Below are positions 1 through 10,599 of a stretch of DNA of 64,000 nt, one piece after another (position 1 is the first letter of the stretch; each line of letters starts with the position of its first letter). The notes under the pieces were generated by a model. It was not told where the DNA came from and did no database searches. It worked only from the letters and a program-made list of their open reading frames with translations. The DNA comes from Daphnia pulex (lineage: Eukaryota; Arthropoda; Branchiopoda; Diplostraca; Daphniidae): contig NC_060028.1 in NCBI RefSeq assembly GCF_021134715.1, positions 5,912,501 through 5,976,500 on the forward strand, read 5' to 3'. The position numbers and the translations under genes are program-made.

Positions 1-1431
1 TACTCGTGTTTTTCGATAAGACCATTTTTTCATATACGGTAGAATCTTGATAAGCAACCGTTGTTACAAACCTAATCAAATGTATAACTTGAATCAAAAA
101 AAGAATCCAGATTTGGAATTCTACAAAACAATCATCCAAATTAGAATTTCGTTAAATATCCTAAGAGATTTTAAAAGTTTAAACGGTTATCAAGGTTAGA
201 ACTCGTTAAGCAATCATCGAAAACAAAAAAAATTGTCAAGCAGTCGTTGAAGTTTCCTTTATTACAGGCAATTTAAGTTCTACAAATTCAAGTTCGCATT
301 TTTTTTATATTTTAAATGTTGCAGTTATTTTATTTTATACTTTGTTGATTTTTACTTTTAAAAAAATTAATTGGAAATACTACTTTGCAATGCTCTCATG
401 TTTTGGCTTTCAGCCATTTCCAGAAACCTCCATTGTCATTATCATGGTATGGTAATCATTCTTACGAGTTTTATTTTTGAAGGAGGAATTAGTTTATTTA
501 GGACCTAGGAATTGTTTTACTGGTATCTGTTATGGGAAAAACAATAAATCCTATAATTTACGTTGTTAGAAAAAGTGGAAAATGAGCTAGATATTCGGAC
601 TATGGACGATTCCATATCTGTTCCTAAATATTCGTCATTCTTGGTCTCTTCCAAGACAAGATTTGAATGCTTATGAATTTCATTTCGGAGAGGACTGCTT
701 TAAAACAATGGTAAATTTTAACTTGGTGTCAAAAAGTTTTTTAAAGAATTTATATGTTTAGTTGGCCCAAGTACAGTACTCCAGGTGAAAGCTCAAAGGG
801 GCAGCAGGTCCGATTATTGGAACTCAAACCTGAGCTGGACATGAAATTTCTTTCTGAGGTCATTATCATTGAAATTTATCTTGTATTACATGCTCTTTCT
901 AATTAATGTTTTTAAAATTCTAACAGAGGTCATCAAAGTGTTAGGCACACCACGAGATACAATGCTCAGAAACAGCCCTGCACAATCAAAATCCAGATCA
1001 AAATCTGCTCTAGCCATCCCAAATCTTACAGTCAACTCCCAAATCACAAGTGTCCCCCAAAGCTGCTGGTTCCTTTCCTTAAGGAACACTTTGCCTCAAT
1101 TATTTGGAAATACTTGAAATTCAAGTTTTGTTTTCTATTTGTTTTGTAAAGTGTTTTTTATATATACTCTTTCCTTTATTCGTAGAACGCAAAAAGAGCA
1201 AGAGAAGAAGTCAGGGATTTTGGATTAGGATGCAATTGCTCTAATGTCATCTGGCAAGATAAAACTCTGTTAATGAAGAAGATGATCTCTTCATTCTTTT
1301 CCCCTCAACAAAGTCCCATTTACAAAATTTACCATCAGGTTTTGGAGAAACAAACATCAGGAGGAATCTGTTGATGATAAATCCCACGTCTTCCTGTACT
1401 TCGAAAAATCCCCTACTCCTAATCGGCTGCT
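1..1431. other. AT-rich stretch without a supported gene
   Basis: No reading frame here resembles a family I know. Short frames on both strands near 869-1,117 overlap each other and look like chance. The last part (about 1,250-1,431) is the left flank of the gypsy insertion and has an open minus frame of about 60 residues that I cannot identify. Confidence 0.5.
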
Positions 1432-1436
1432 GTTTC

Positions 1437-1594
1437 TGTTTAGACCAGCGTAATGGGGGTAAACAGTGTATTACCTTAAGTCGAATCGGGAGGGGACGAG
1501 AGCACAACGTGATGAATAGGCTAGCTAGCCGAGACTAACTGCCTTGCTCCTCTCAGCGTCGTCTGCTTGACGCGTCGTCTGCGGAGTCAATACA
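1437..1594 (-). repeat. 3' LTR of the gypsy element
   Basis: This is 158 bp, starting TGTTTAGACCAGCG and ending GGAGTCAATACA on the plus strand. It matches 5,803-5,960 except at five substitutions. The left flank GTTTC repeats immediately after the other LTR. Confidence 0.95.
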
Positions 1595-1609
1595 TGCCCT
1601 TTCTTTCCG
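1595..1609 (-). other. Polypurine tract of the gypsy element
   Basis: Read on the minus strand, the bases directly before the 3' LTR are almost all purine (GGAAAGAAAGGGCA). This is the expected position and composition for the plus-strand primer of a gypsy element. Confidence 0.6.
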
Positions 1610-2076
1610 TGTTTGTTTGTTTGTTATTTTTTTGGGGGGGCTTCAATTGGCGAGGGAAACGGATGAGACTGGTTTGAGGGACACATAGCGTTTGGATACA
1701 TACATGGCCTGGTAGCCATACTAGGTTTGAGGCGGGGGGCATGAAAAATAAACAGAGCCGAAATGAGAATGCTGGTTTGGTGAGACGAAGGGGGAAAAAT
1801 AGCGGGAGGGGCCTAAAAAAAATTAAAAACCCGTGTTGCGGCTCGCATGTTCCGGCGCTAGGCTGGGTAGCGAAGCGGGGCGCTGTGTGTTCTGGCTGAA
1901 CGTCGAGTTGTCGGGCCGTAGATCCTGGGTCGACGTTGTTGTCTTTGGCGCGGCTCAATGTCTGGATCCAGGGCTGGAGCTGGGGCAATTTGGGCTGGGA
2001 CGTTCGTCGGTACTGCAATTCCCGGCATGACCACCACGCGTTGGCGGAGTAGGCGGCGGTTTCGGCGGTATAGGCG

Positions 2077-3500
2077 TCATGATGCCGTTTTGCCGATGTA
2101 GTCGCGGTTTTCGCCTACCTCTAAGACGACGGCGAGGGTGTTCCATCGCTGTTTCGCGTGATGCTGCACGAGAACATGAGCGCCAAGCGGGAATGCGGCT
2201 AAATGATGAGTGGTGGAGTTATAACGGGATATTGTTAGCGTCAATGCTCGATGCATCCGCTGTTCCAGAACTTCGGCTGCTCTCTGCCACTCGGGGGCGA
2301 AAGATCGTCGGTGGGCGGGCAAGCTGTCACGGATGGGCCGGTTGAACACTAGCTGGACCGGGGAGGCCGCGCCATAACGCGGGGCCTTTCGAAACAGCAA
2401 AATGGCCTTTGCCAGCTTGTCCGGATCCGGTTGGCCCCCGGTTCTGGAGCCGATGACAAGCTTTTTCATAGATTTGATGGCCGCTTCCGCCCTGCCGTTG
2501 GATTGGTGATAGTGGGGGGAGGAAGATCCGAATGATACGCCCCAGTCTCGCAGGAAAGATTGGAGTTCGGCTGCTCCAAATTGTCAGCACAGATCTTTAC
2601 TGCCCCCCCCCATTGTCCATAAAGAATGCACGGAACGCGTTGATGAGACGCCGGGCGGTTCTGTTTTTGACTGCGAACATGGTGACGGACGGCCAACCAC
2701 TGAACTGGTCGACTATGACCAGGAAGTGCCAGCCTTCTACCTCGCCGAGCTGGTTCGTGGTGTTGCAGAGGTTCCACCGGTAAAGAAGGAAGTTGTCTTA
2801 CGCATTCTTCGCATGAGGCTGCGGCGTGGGCAATATCGAAGCCTATGTGGGGCCAGTAGAGCGATAGCCTGGCTCGTTGGCGCATCTTTGAAGCTCCCTG
2901 GTGCATGCCGACAAGTGTCCGGATCGTTTCTTTCACCATGGATCGTGGAAGGACGATGCGGGCGCCATAAACGAGCATGTCATCAGCGTCGTCTATGGCG
3001 AGTTGGTGGCGAGCGTCCCAGTACGGGCGAAGGGCGAGAGGCAGATTGCTCTTTTCTTTTGGAAAACCCTCCCGTATGGTGGTTCGCAGCGCCACTAATA
3101 CTGGATCTGCTGTGGCTGCTAGTTTCACTTTTTCAAGCGTAATGATGTTTGTGGCGGGGGATTCGGCAATGACCCCGACCATGGCAATCCTGGCCGTGAA
3201 TATTTGGGGTCCCTCCCCAAGCTTGTCCGCGGGTGTGCCTGGAGCAATTGGTGAACGCGATAGGGCGTCGGCCTCGATATTGCGGTTTTCCGGCACCCAC
3301 CGAGCGGTAAAATTGTATCGCGCCATCTGAAGACGTAGACGAGGGAGCCGCGGGTTGTCGAGCTTGTCTAAAGCGTAGTCGTTAAGAATCGGCACTAGGA
3401 GGCAGTGATCTGTAACCAAGTCGAAGTTGGGGAGTCCTTCTTTGAATTGGCGGCTTTGTTTCATGCCCCAAGAGGTGGCCAGGCATTCCGGTTCTATCAT
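2077..3500 (-). pseudogene. Gypsy pol: RNase H end and integrase, frameshifted
   Basis: The first frame (2,466-3,500) starts in the RNase H/connection region with the typical LVTDH motif and a later ADALSRSP motif that ends this domain in gypsy polyproteins. It then enters the integrase zinc-binding region (paired histidines, then CEEC around residue 240). The integrase core is visible only by switching frames near 2,500-2,750, where the Ser-Pro-His-Tyr-His-Gln-Ser-Asn-Gly type motif is encoded. The integrase C-terminal part continues in another frame (2,077-2,469). One in-frame TAA at 3,513-3,515 separates it from the upstream RNase H segment. It is a non-functional relic with clear family identity. 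Confidence 0.85.
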
Positions 3501-3512
3501 GGCGTATCTCGT

Positions 3513-4848
3513 TTAAGGCGGACGGAGGAATCTGGAGCCAGCTTGCACGACGTGCCACGTACCAGACTCGTTTTGTTGTTTTAGGATAAATCCGAGGCCG
3601 TTTAACAGAGATGCGTCGACTGCTAAAGATGTTGGACGGCCTGGGTCGTAAAAGGCGAGGTCTGGAACGATAGTTAGTGCACTGCGGGTGGCGCAGAATG
3701 CTTGTTCATGATCAACGGACCACTCCCAGGCGATATTCTTCTTTAAAAGTGGAGATAAGGGGGCCAAGGCTGCGGCGATCTTGTCGCTGAAATTCCTTAC
3801 TTGTTGGCAGAGGCCGTAAAACGAACGCAGGTCTGTGACGATGGACGGCCGGGGAATTCCCGGATTGCTCGTGTTAGTTCCGGAATAGGCCGGAATCCGT
3901 CCGCTGAGATTTCGTAGCCAGCGAAAATAACTGTTGTGGTGGCGTAGACCGTTTTTTTTTGTTGAATGATACATTGTTGTCGTTGGCCGTTTTAAAAAGG
4001 ATGCGTAGCAGGTCGACGTGTTCTTCATAGGTGCGCGAATGTATCACCAGGTCTTCCATGCAGCGGGCGGTGTTGGGGATGTGTCCGAAAATGTCGGAAA
4101 ATCGGCGACCGTAATCATCGCCGGCGTGGCATATTCCCATGGGAAGGCGTGTGTACTGGTAGAGGCCCTCTGGCGTGGAGAACGTGGTGAGCGCCATGGA
4201 TTCCTCGTCGAGCGCGCATTGATGATAGCCCTTTAGTGCATTCACCACCATAAAAAAATTCATTTCTTGGGGGATAGAACGCACCGATTGGAAAGGCGTC
4301 GGGCTGTCGAACTTCAAGCCAATAATAAACTTGTTGATCGGGCAATAGTCGGGGCAGAAGCGAATGCCGCCCTGCTTCTTAGGGACGACGACTAATCTGT
4401 GTATCCAGGGCGTAACTTCTTCCGGTCGTACTTTCCGGATTATTCCTTGTTTGAGTTGGCCCGCCAGTTCGTCGCAAAAAGGTAATTGGAGTGGTTCCGA
4501 TATCGGGCGGGAGCCACGAATTTTCATGGGAACTGCTCCTTCTTTCAACACAAAATGGCAAGGAGGTCCAGCCATCACCCGACAAACTCCATCAAATACG
4601 CGTGGGACTTCTGCCATGAGTGACGCCAGGTCCGCTTCTTTCTGCGCCTCCGACGGCTGGAACGTGGGTCTAGAAGTTATGTGGTTGATGCGGGCGTGCG
4701 GGTATTTGGTGTGGAGCATGCCTAGTTTTCTCTGAGTCTCTGAGCAGAGTACCGGCTGTTGTAAGTCTTCCAGCACGTATAGGGTGGTGGCGACCTGGCG
4801 GGACACCCCGTCAGCCAATAGACTGTTGCGGCGAATGATCCGACGCAA
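3513..4848 (-). pseudogene. Gypsy pol: reverse transcriptase and RNase H start, broken
   Basis: The minus frame 3,874-4,848 covers fingers and palm of a reverse transcriptase: VPKKQGGIRFCPDY, then YTRLPMGICHAGDDYGR. The catalytic box that should read Tyr-x-Asp-Asp reads CMEDLVI here, so one catalytic Asp is replaced by Glu and the Tyr by Cys. After a frame switch near 3,900-4,030 the thumb and RNase H start follow (3,513-4,028), with VDASLLNGLGFIL matching the usual DAS...G.G.VL pattern. Broken frames plus the altered active site mean an inactive copy. Confidence 0.9.
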
Positions 4849-5330
4849 GTGATAGCGTTTCCCGTGGCGGTGCGAGCTGCGACACCTGGGCGAAGTGGAA
4901 TATCTGGGAATGAAATGTGGTAGAGCGAGTGTGGGATGGCATCTAGTTGAGAGCCGGTGTCTGGTAGCCCTCGGGTGGTCACTGTTGGCCCATTTGGATG
5001 GGCCACGATGCTAATGGTCACTGACTCCTCCTCGGTGATCGCTGCCACTCGTTGAACGTGAATGCTGCCCACATTCTTGGGTTCGCTCTCACCGGGACGT
5101 GCGGAAGCGTCGAGTACTTCATCTATTGTGGAAAGGGCCAAAAAGATGTTCCATCTTTCTTCCTATACCGGAAAAGAATCGCGTTCAGCTTCCAGGTCGA
5201 ACGGCGGTGGTGAGCCGTAAGGCTTAAACGCCCTTGGTGGATTGACTGGTGGTGCTTTATGGGCTGCTGCGGCTGCTGCTATTGCGTCGGCGATAGTCGA
5301 TAATCTCGCTGCCTGAGATTGTTAAAGTGC
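4722..5330 (-). pseudogene. Gypsy gag remnant fused to protease
   Basis: The right part (about 5,140-5,330) encodes an Ala/Pro-rich start followed by PPFDLEAERDSFPV, the N-terminal type of sequence seen before capsid in arthropod gypsy elements. A TAG at about 5,163-5,165 sits where a Trp codon is expected. The frame then continues into LALSTIDEVLDASARPG and within a few residues reaches a retroviral-type aspartic protease with LPDTGSQLDAIP, where DTGS is the active-site motif. Almost all of capsid and nucleocapsid is missing, so gag has an internal deletion. Confidence 0.75.
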
Positions 5331-5782
5331 CACAATGATAAGTCACTCGGCTGTGATGCTGGATTGGCGTGAAGGCTCACGGAATCAAATGAAAAGCAAA
5401 AGCAATGCTGTGGTGTGTACCTTGTGGCGTCCCTGGCGGAGGCGTGGGGTAACTACCGCGGAAAGCAGCGAATGGCGGACAAAGCGTCACCGTTGTCGCG
5501 CGTGAGGCCCGTTTGACGATGGCGGTCAATGGGAGAGAAAGCTTGAATTCCGACACGCTGTTAAGGGAATAAAACGTTGCTCGTCAACTCGATTGTACAA
5601 TAAGGTAACTGTTGGGGGGGGGGCAATATTAACCGCGGTGGTACCTGGACTTTGGTGTTGCGCACCTAGCGGCCGAAATGTGTGGCGCCACGTGAGGTGA
5701 ACGTTTGCCGGCGAAAACACGAAAGAGACAACTAGGATATTAAGACAACACGGTTAGGAACAACTCAAAGTCGATAGAAATA

Positions 5783-5802
5783 GGTCAGCACCAACTGCGT
5801 CA
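5783..5802 (-). other. Candidate primer binding site
   Basis: Immediately inside the 5' LTR the minus strand reads TGACGCAGTTGGTGCTGACC. Its first 12 bases resemble the serine-tRNA 3'-end complement TGGCGCAGTCGG used by the Drosophila 17.6/297 group, with two mismatches. The tRNA assignment rests on memory of that family and is tentative. Confidence 0.5.
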
Positions 5803-5960
5803 TGTTTAGACCAGCGTAATGGGGGTAAACAGTGTATTACCTTAAGTTGAATTGGGAGGGGACGAGAGCACAACGTGATGAATAGGCTAGCTAGCCAAGA
5901 CTGACTGCCTTGCTCCTCTCAGCGTCGTCTGCTTGACTCGTCGTCTGCGGAGTCAATACA
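5803..5960 (-). repeat. 5' LTR of the gypsy element
   Basis: 158 bp, TG...CA ends, followed directly by the GTTTC target duplication. It is the promoter-bearing LTR given the minus orientation of pol. Confidence 0.95.
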
Positions 5961-5965
5961 GTTTC

Positions 5966-6765
5966 TGCCTTGTTTTCCTCGGAATCTCGCAACAATTTTG
6001 AATTAAGTGATGTTCTTATTAATTTTTCGCGTGATCAAAAGAATATGTATAGAATCTTTGTTGCATTTATCTTCAATACAAACAAATTTGAACGTATTCA
6101 TTTGTATGACTATATTTTAATGTATAGGAAGAATATACTAGCTTAAGGCTTGGTTGTTATTAGTATGCTACTTAAATCGTAGATTTAACTAGCTTTCCTG
6201 TAGCTGTTAACGAACAGCTATTTTCCCTTGCCCATATTAAAGCCTATTCTAACCCTGAAATTCTAGGCTGTTATTTCAACATTTAATCCTGGGAGCAGGT
6301 ATCTTTTCCCCTTTAAATATATAGCTGAAAAAAAGCTAGACAACACCTTACCGTTTCATACGGGCGACCAAGCAAAAGAAATCGGAGTGACAATTGATAA
6401 AGAATACCACCCCCAGAGACAGAGACGAGCTGGCCCAAAAGTCGGAAAAAACTATTTTATTTTATTTTATTTTATAATTTTTTAATTTTTTTTTTAATTC
6501 GTTTTGTAATGGTACGCTGAGTGCGCGCAGAACACTATTAGCATAAGGATTATGGTTAGAGATGTAATAAAGGCAATCTTGTATATTTATACCGCATTTT
6601 CTCAAATACACTAAAGAAGGGAAGATTCCAGAGGGAATTGATGATTTAAGGGAAGGATGCTAGTATGGAAGATATGGATAGTCCTCTCAGATAAGTTTCT
6701 AAGGGAGGATTCAGAAGAGTGTGGACTACACAAGTAATCTGAAGAAGATTTGGGAAACAAATCGT
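5966..6765. other. Gene-free stretch
   Basis: AT-rich, with an ATTTT-type simple repeat at about 6,451-6,490. I see no coding signal. Confidence 0.5.
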
Positions 6766-6769
6766 CTTT

Positions 6770-7916
6770 TAATAGTTCTACTTATTACGGATTTTTAATT
6801 GGGTGGAGAATGGCCTGTATTTTTTGGGTAAGCTCTTTTCCTTGGCTTTGTCCGCAAACAAGGGAGACATTTTAGAAAGGCCTAGGATTTTTTCTTCTAG
6901 CATTTAGTAAAGCTATGGTCTAGTTTTTAACAGTTATTCTTGGCCTCTGGCTCTTTTAAATAGTGAGGGTGAATTTGGAAAGTCAAGTGTTCCTTTTCAC
7001 AAGCTATTTCAGGCTGGCTGAATCCCTACAGTTTTGAAGATTTTAAATTTAAATGTTGCTATTTAATTTCATCTTCCTTAATTATATAAGACAAAAAGTC
7101 GTAATTGCCAAATAATGAAGATATTCCAGCTAACCCTAGTCTACCACGAAGTAAGTTTTTCATCAAGTTCAATATGATTTGGTTTTATTTTTTGCTAGAT
7201 CCCGTTAAAGGTATCACTCAAATTTGGAGTGCTAAAGTTCAGGTCTTTGTGCATGGCGTCGTGTATGATGTCGTGTATGACGCCGTAAATGATATCGTGT
7301 GTTACGTGGGTTGAAATATGGATAATTCAGTGGGAAAGAAGGTTTGCGATACCATGGGAGGTATTATACGCGTTGACATGGGAGATATGATCGGTGCATG
7401 TACAGGTTAGTAGGAGAGACTTTGCATGAGTTTGCGGAGAAGGCTGTGGCCAAAACTATGAATGAAGCTTTGATCAAAACCGTTGTTTATGTTTTAAGTA
7501 GCGTAGACGATGTATCAAAGAGTCAATTGACATAATTATTGATGTAGTATTGGATAAATTGGATGAGAACAGCACTGAATAAGATTATAGTGAAAACAAT
7601 GATATCCGGCCAAGAAGAGAAAATTGGCCTAGATTATTTAGAGATCACTTCAGAAAGCTCTGACTCTTCTGAAGACGAGCAGCCCAAACTTTCCATGAAG
7701 ATTTACTAACGACGTCTTTGGTCGGTGAATAAAGTTAGGGATGTCAGTGTGTATCCATTGATAGATTTGGTTGAGAACGACGCTGTGGATAAGGAAAGGG
7801 AGAATGAGAAAATCTATACAAACCAAGCCAAAAAAAAATTGGAGTGGAAATTGAAGAATACCATCACTCAAGAAAATCTAGAATCAGAAGCCGTGCTGCT
7901 GGCGCTAATAGTTTGA
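6770..7916 (+). pseudogene. Degenerate copy of an unidentified small secreted-protein family
   Basis: This block is similar over most of its length to 32,600-33,550 (and in part to 54,960-55,520). A short first exon starting ATGAAGATATTCC near 7,112 encodes a hydrophobic leader and ends at a GTAAGTTT donor. The downstream coding part shows a four-residue periodicity, VVYDVVYDAVNDIV, then Gly every three or four residues (GKKVCDTMGGI, GDMIG), then GETLHEFAEKAVAKT. Further on, a lysine-rich end AKKKLEWKLKN matches the end of the better-preserved member at 49,822-50,376. Stops and frame changes interrupt it several times. I do not recognise the family. A secreted or membrane-active helical protein is an inference from the leader and Gly spacing only. 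Confidence 0.5.
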
Positions 7917-8117
7917 AGAACACTATCCATGGTATTGATTCGAAGATCTAAAATTCTTATCTAATTTCATCTTAATTATGCAAGACGAAAAAACTTTCAA
8001 TTTTACTTTTTACTATTTACTATAACTTTTTAGATAACAGTGAATTGCGTCCAAGTACAATTTATACAATCTGGAAACAAGCGAGTTAATGTTCATCAAC
8101 ACAACTTTATTAATTGA

Positions 8118-8540
8118 ATGTTATTGTTTTTTTTAAAGATTGATTGTCTTTACAACTCACTCAATTTATATCTCATAATGGATTGCTGCATTTGCGAAAT
8201 TTCCATCACTGGTCGTGGAATGTTATTGTTTTTTTTAAAGATTGATTGTCTTTACAACTCACTCAATTTATATCTCATAATGGATTGCTGCATTTGCGAA
8301 ATTTCCATCACTGGTCGTAAACCTAGATTATTGAGTGTGTGTCATGACGGGGATTCATGCATCTTCAGTGTATGCTGACGTCTTTGTCCATCACTGAATA
8401 TGTCCGAATGAAGAAAGACAGGGAGGCGTTCAATTTCAAGTGCGTGAAATGTGTTGGTGGAGTTATCGTGAGTACTGAGCCTCATCAACCAGTTAAATGT
8501 GGACGTGGACGACCAGTAAGTTTTTTTTTAATATTTTAAA
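8118..8540 (+). pseudogene. RING-finger-like remnant with a 102-bp tandem duplication
   Basis: A segment of about 100 bp starting at 8,118 is repeated without visible change from 8,220 (period 102 bp), keeping one open frame (8,118-8,378). The duplicated part encodes MDCCICEISITGR; after the second copy comes KPRLLSVCHDGDSC and, in another frame, FKCVKCVGG and VKCGRGRP before a GTAAGTTT donor at about 8,517. The order C-x2-C, C-H, C, C-x2-C resembles a RING zinc finger of a ubiquitin ligase, but spacing is imperfect and a frameshift lies near 8,375. I would call it a degenerate exon rather than a working gene. Confidence 0.4.
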
Positions 8541-8589
8541 GTAGTATTTGCTATGGATAAGGGTCTCATATTGTTAGATTAACTGTGTC

Positions 8590-8665
8590 GACTATTTAGC
8601 TAAGTGGTTATCGTTTAACCATCTGGTCCAGTCTACCCGGGTTTGAACTCCGTCAAAGCTAAATT
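8590..8665 (+). repeat. tRNA-like sequence, possible SINE head
   Basis: TTAGCTAAGTGGTTA resembles a polymerase III A box and GGGTTTGAACTCC a B box, about 35 bp apart as in tRNAs. The flanks do not form a convincing acceptor stem, so a functional tRNA is unlikely. Confidence 0.35.
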
Positions 8666-9146
8666 TTGAAAATCTTAAAATTCTTCTGGTAGTTGATGGA
8701 TCTTGATGGAATGTGTTAAAAGTTAAATGAATAATTGATAACGCAAGTTACCAACAGTAATGAGGAGGAGAGAGGGAGAAGGTGATAGACTTAAGCTTCT
8801 AAATGAGTATAGTGAAGCATCGTTGATGACTTTTGAATCAAACCATTATGGACAGTATGTGGGATGGCATTTCTTTGTCTTTCAAATAAAAGCTATTTCT
8901 AATCATTAAGTCAAACAAGTCAGCCATACCACCAACTCATTCTTCCACAGGAAAGAATTTCTGTCCGGAGTGGTTTTATCTGAGTTTCCATTTGAGTGCT
9001 TTTCCCAACTTGTTTCAACACAAATGAGGATTAAATTATGAGAACTAATTTTTTTAGAGTTAAGAGACCACTTTCTTACTTCTTATTGAATGCTTTCAGA
9101 AAATCGATAGTGGAGTCTTAATTCAATCTTAGAATGCAACAAAATC

Positions 9147-9231
9147 AGTAAGAGACCGCTTTCTATTTTCTAGAAAACGGTCTCTTACTTCTTATTAAAT
9201 GTTTTCAGAAAATAGAAAGCGGTCTCTTACT
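9147..9231. repeat. Perfect 25-bp inverted repeat, MITE-like hairpin
   Basis: The arms are 9,147-9,171 and 9,207-9,231 (AGTAAGAGACCGCTTTC... and its complement). The core word recurs in diverged form around 9,060-9,110, suggesting a small palindromic repeat that duplicated locally. Confidence 0.7.
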
Positions 9232-9344
9232 TTCTTGGAATGCTAATAAGATTCTAAGATTCTGAGAGTGAGGGAAGTGTCTGAGAGAGAGTGTGCAATT
9301 TTTAAATTTTTCTAATACAATTTATAAATTTTATGTTATTCAGA

Positions 9345-9790
9345 TTGGTCAACATGCGTCTTCAGAAACAACTCGATCGCGCTCGAATTTTGTAATTTTC
9401 CGTCTTCATTGAAGAGTCGAACAGAACAAGATTTCCGATCTCGAAAACAATACTGGATTTGTTGACCATGGATGAAAGGGAAAAAATCTTTCCTCTTGGA
9501 AAGAGATACTACCCAGATTAGTTTATTTCTTTCTTAAAAATTTTGTATCCATTAGGGACTTCTCGATTTCGAAGCATAAGGAAGGAAAGAAAATGGCGAC
9601 AAAACTTATCTTCGTGGAGTTTGAGAGGCCAGAAGATGCTGCCAGTTTGTTTGACCATTGTGGATTGAACGAAGTGAATTTGTTTCAGGCTAGGAAAATC
9701 CATCGACTTCATCAAAGGGGATACCACAGAAAATATTTTTCTTAGGTCTTCGAGTTCAGCACAGCACGGTTCCGAAATTTACATTCCGAA
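9345..9790 (+). pseudogene. Degenerate unit related to 15,961-16,275, family unknown
   Basis: The plus strand encodes LDLLTMDEREKIFPLGKRYY (about 9,450-9,510), a stop, then MATKLIFVEFERPEDAASL (from about 9,592) continuing DHCGLNEVNLFQA and GYHRKYFS. The second part aligns by eye with the frame at 15,961-16,275, which has EEHAASFFDFCDINEVKIF and SPEHFF. The shared pattern is (E)AASxFD.C..NEV..F. In both places a glycine-zipper-like piece follows on the same strand. The function is not recognised. Confidence 0.4.
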
Positions 9791-9799
9791 ATAAAAATT

Positions 9800-10595
9800 T
9801 CTAATATATATTCTTTTGTTAAGGTGGCCCAAAAAGTGTTGCAACTTGCATTCAACCTGAAAATGAACCTCTAGCCCTTGTCAATGTGACAGTAGAAGGA
9901 ATTTGATGGAATTTTCTTTCTTTTATTTTTTTGTTGGCCGTTTGGATGGGGGGAGATTTGCCAAACGATCATCAACCACCGCGATTACTAGGAGCGTAGA
10001 AATCATTAATGTCCAGCCCGTCCACCTGGCTCTTTTTCCTTTTTTTCGCCCGTCTGTCTGTCCGTCCTAATTCTTTCGAGTCCAGGTAAATTTTGTTTCC
10101 TATTACTTCCTGACAACTTATCTATTTTTACTGCTTTTTTCGAATTAGATTATCCTCGAGTGGCAGCTTGGATCGTTGTCAACCGCCCAGGCGTCTGAAA
10201 ATGTTTTTTCCGTAACTCATTGTTGGAATTTTTGATTTAGATAAACAGCATCCCGTTTAATTGGAAAAACTACCCATCAGCTGTCGACCGAGTTCAGGAT
10301 CTCTTCAATTCCCCTTTCTTTCAATGTCCTCGTCTCGCAGGCTGAAGTAGATCATAGCCGTCACGTTATCTATAAATCTATCTTGTCCGGCTTATCTTCA
10401 AGAGAGACGTCCGGTCCGTCAGACACTTGAAAACCCGAAATGTGTAATTCAGACAAGGAAATAATCATAAAAAATTATTTGCATTGGAATAACTCCGGCA
10501 CAAAATGTGGAGGGCGTTTCTCCCGGCGCTGCTGTCCCGGTAGTTCACCTCCTCCATCTTATCGATCAATAGTTTGACTATAAAGAGATCAGATT
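9800..10595. other. No supported gene
   Basis: AT-rich with pyrimidine runs. A minus-strand coding look at 10,500-10,560 could belong to the Nup155 fragment next door, but the frame is not continuous. Confidence 0.4.
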
Positions 10596-10599
10596 GTCT

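Larger units (their letters stand above)
1437..5960 (-). mobile_element. Ty3/gypsy LTR retrotransposon, complete ends, damaged interior
   Basis: The 4,524-bp element is bounded by two 158-bp direct LTRs beginning TG and ending CA, and flanked by a perfect 5-bp target duplication GTTTC (1,432-1,436 and 5,961-5,965). Protease, reverse transcriptase, RNase H and integrase segments follow in gypsy order on the minus strand, so the 5' LTR is the right-hand one. The LTRs differ at 5 of 158 positions by eye, so the insertion is not brand new. The interior has stops, frameshifts and a nearly absent gag, so it cannot make its own proteins. The region is GC-richer than its surroundings, which fits a recent arrival from another compositional background. 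Confidence 0.95.

Noticed and set aside
1833..2345. Plus-strand frames in the gypsy element
   Set aside because: They are antisense to integrase; all domain matches are on the minus strand.
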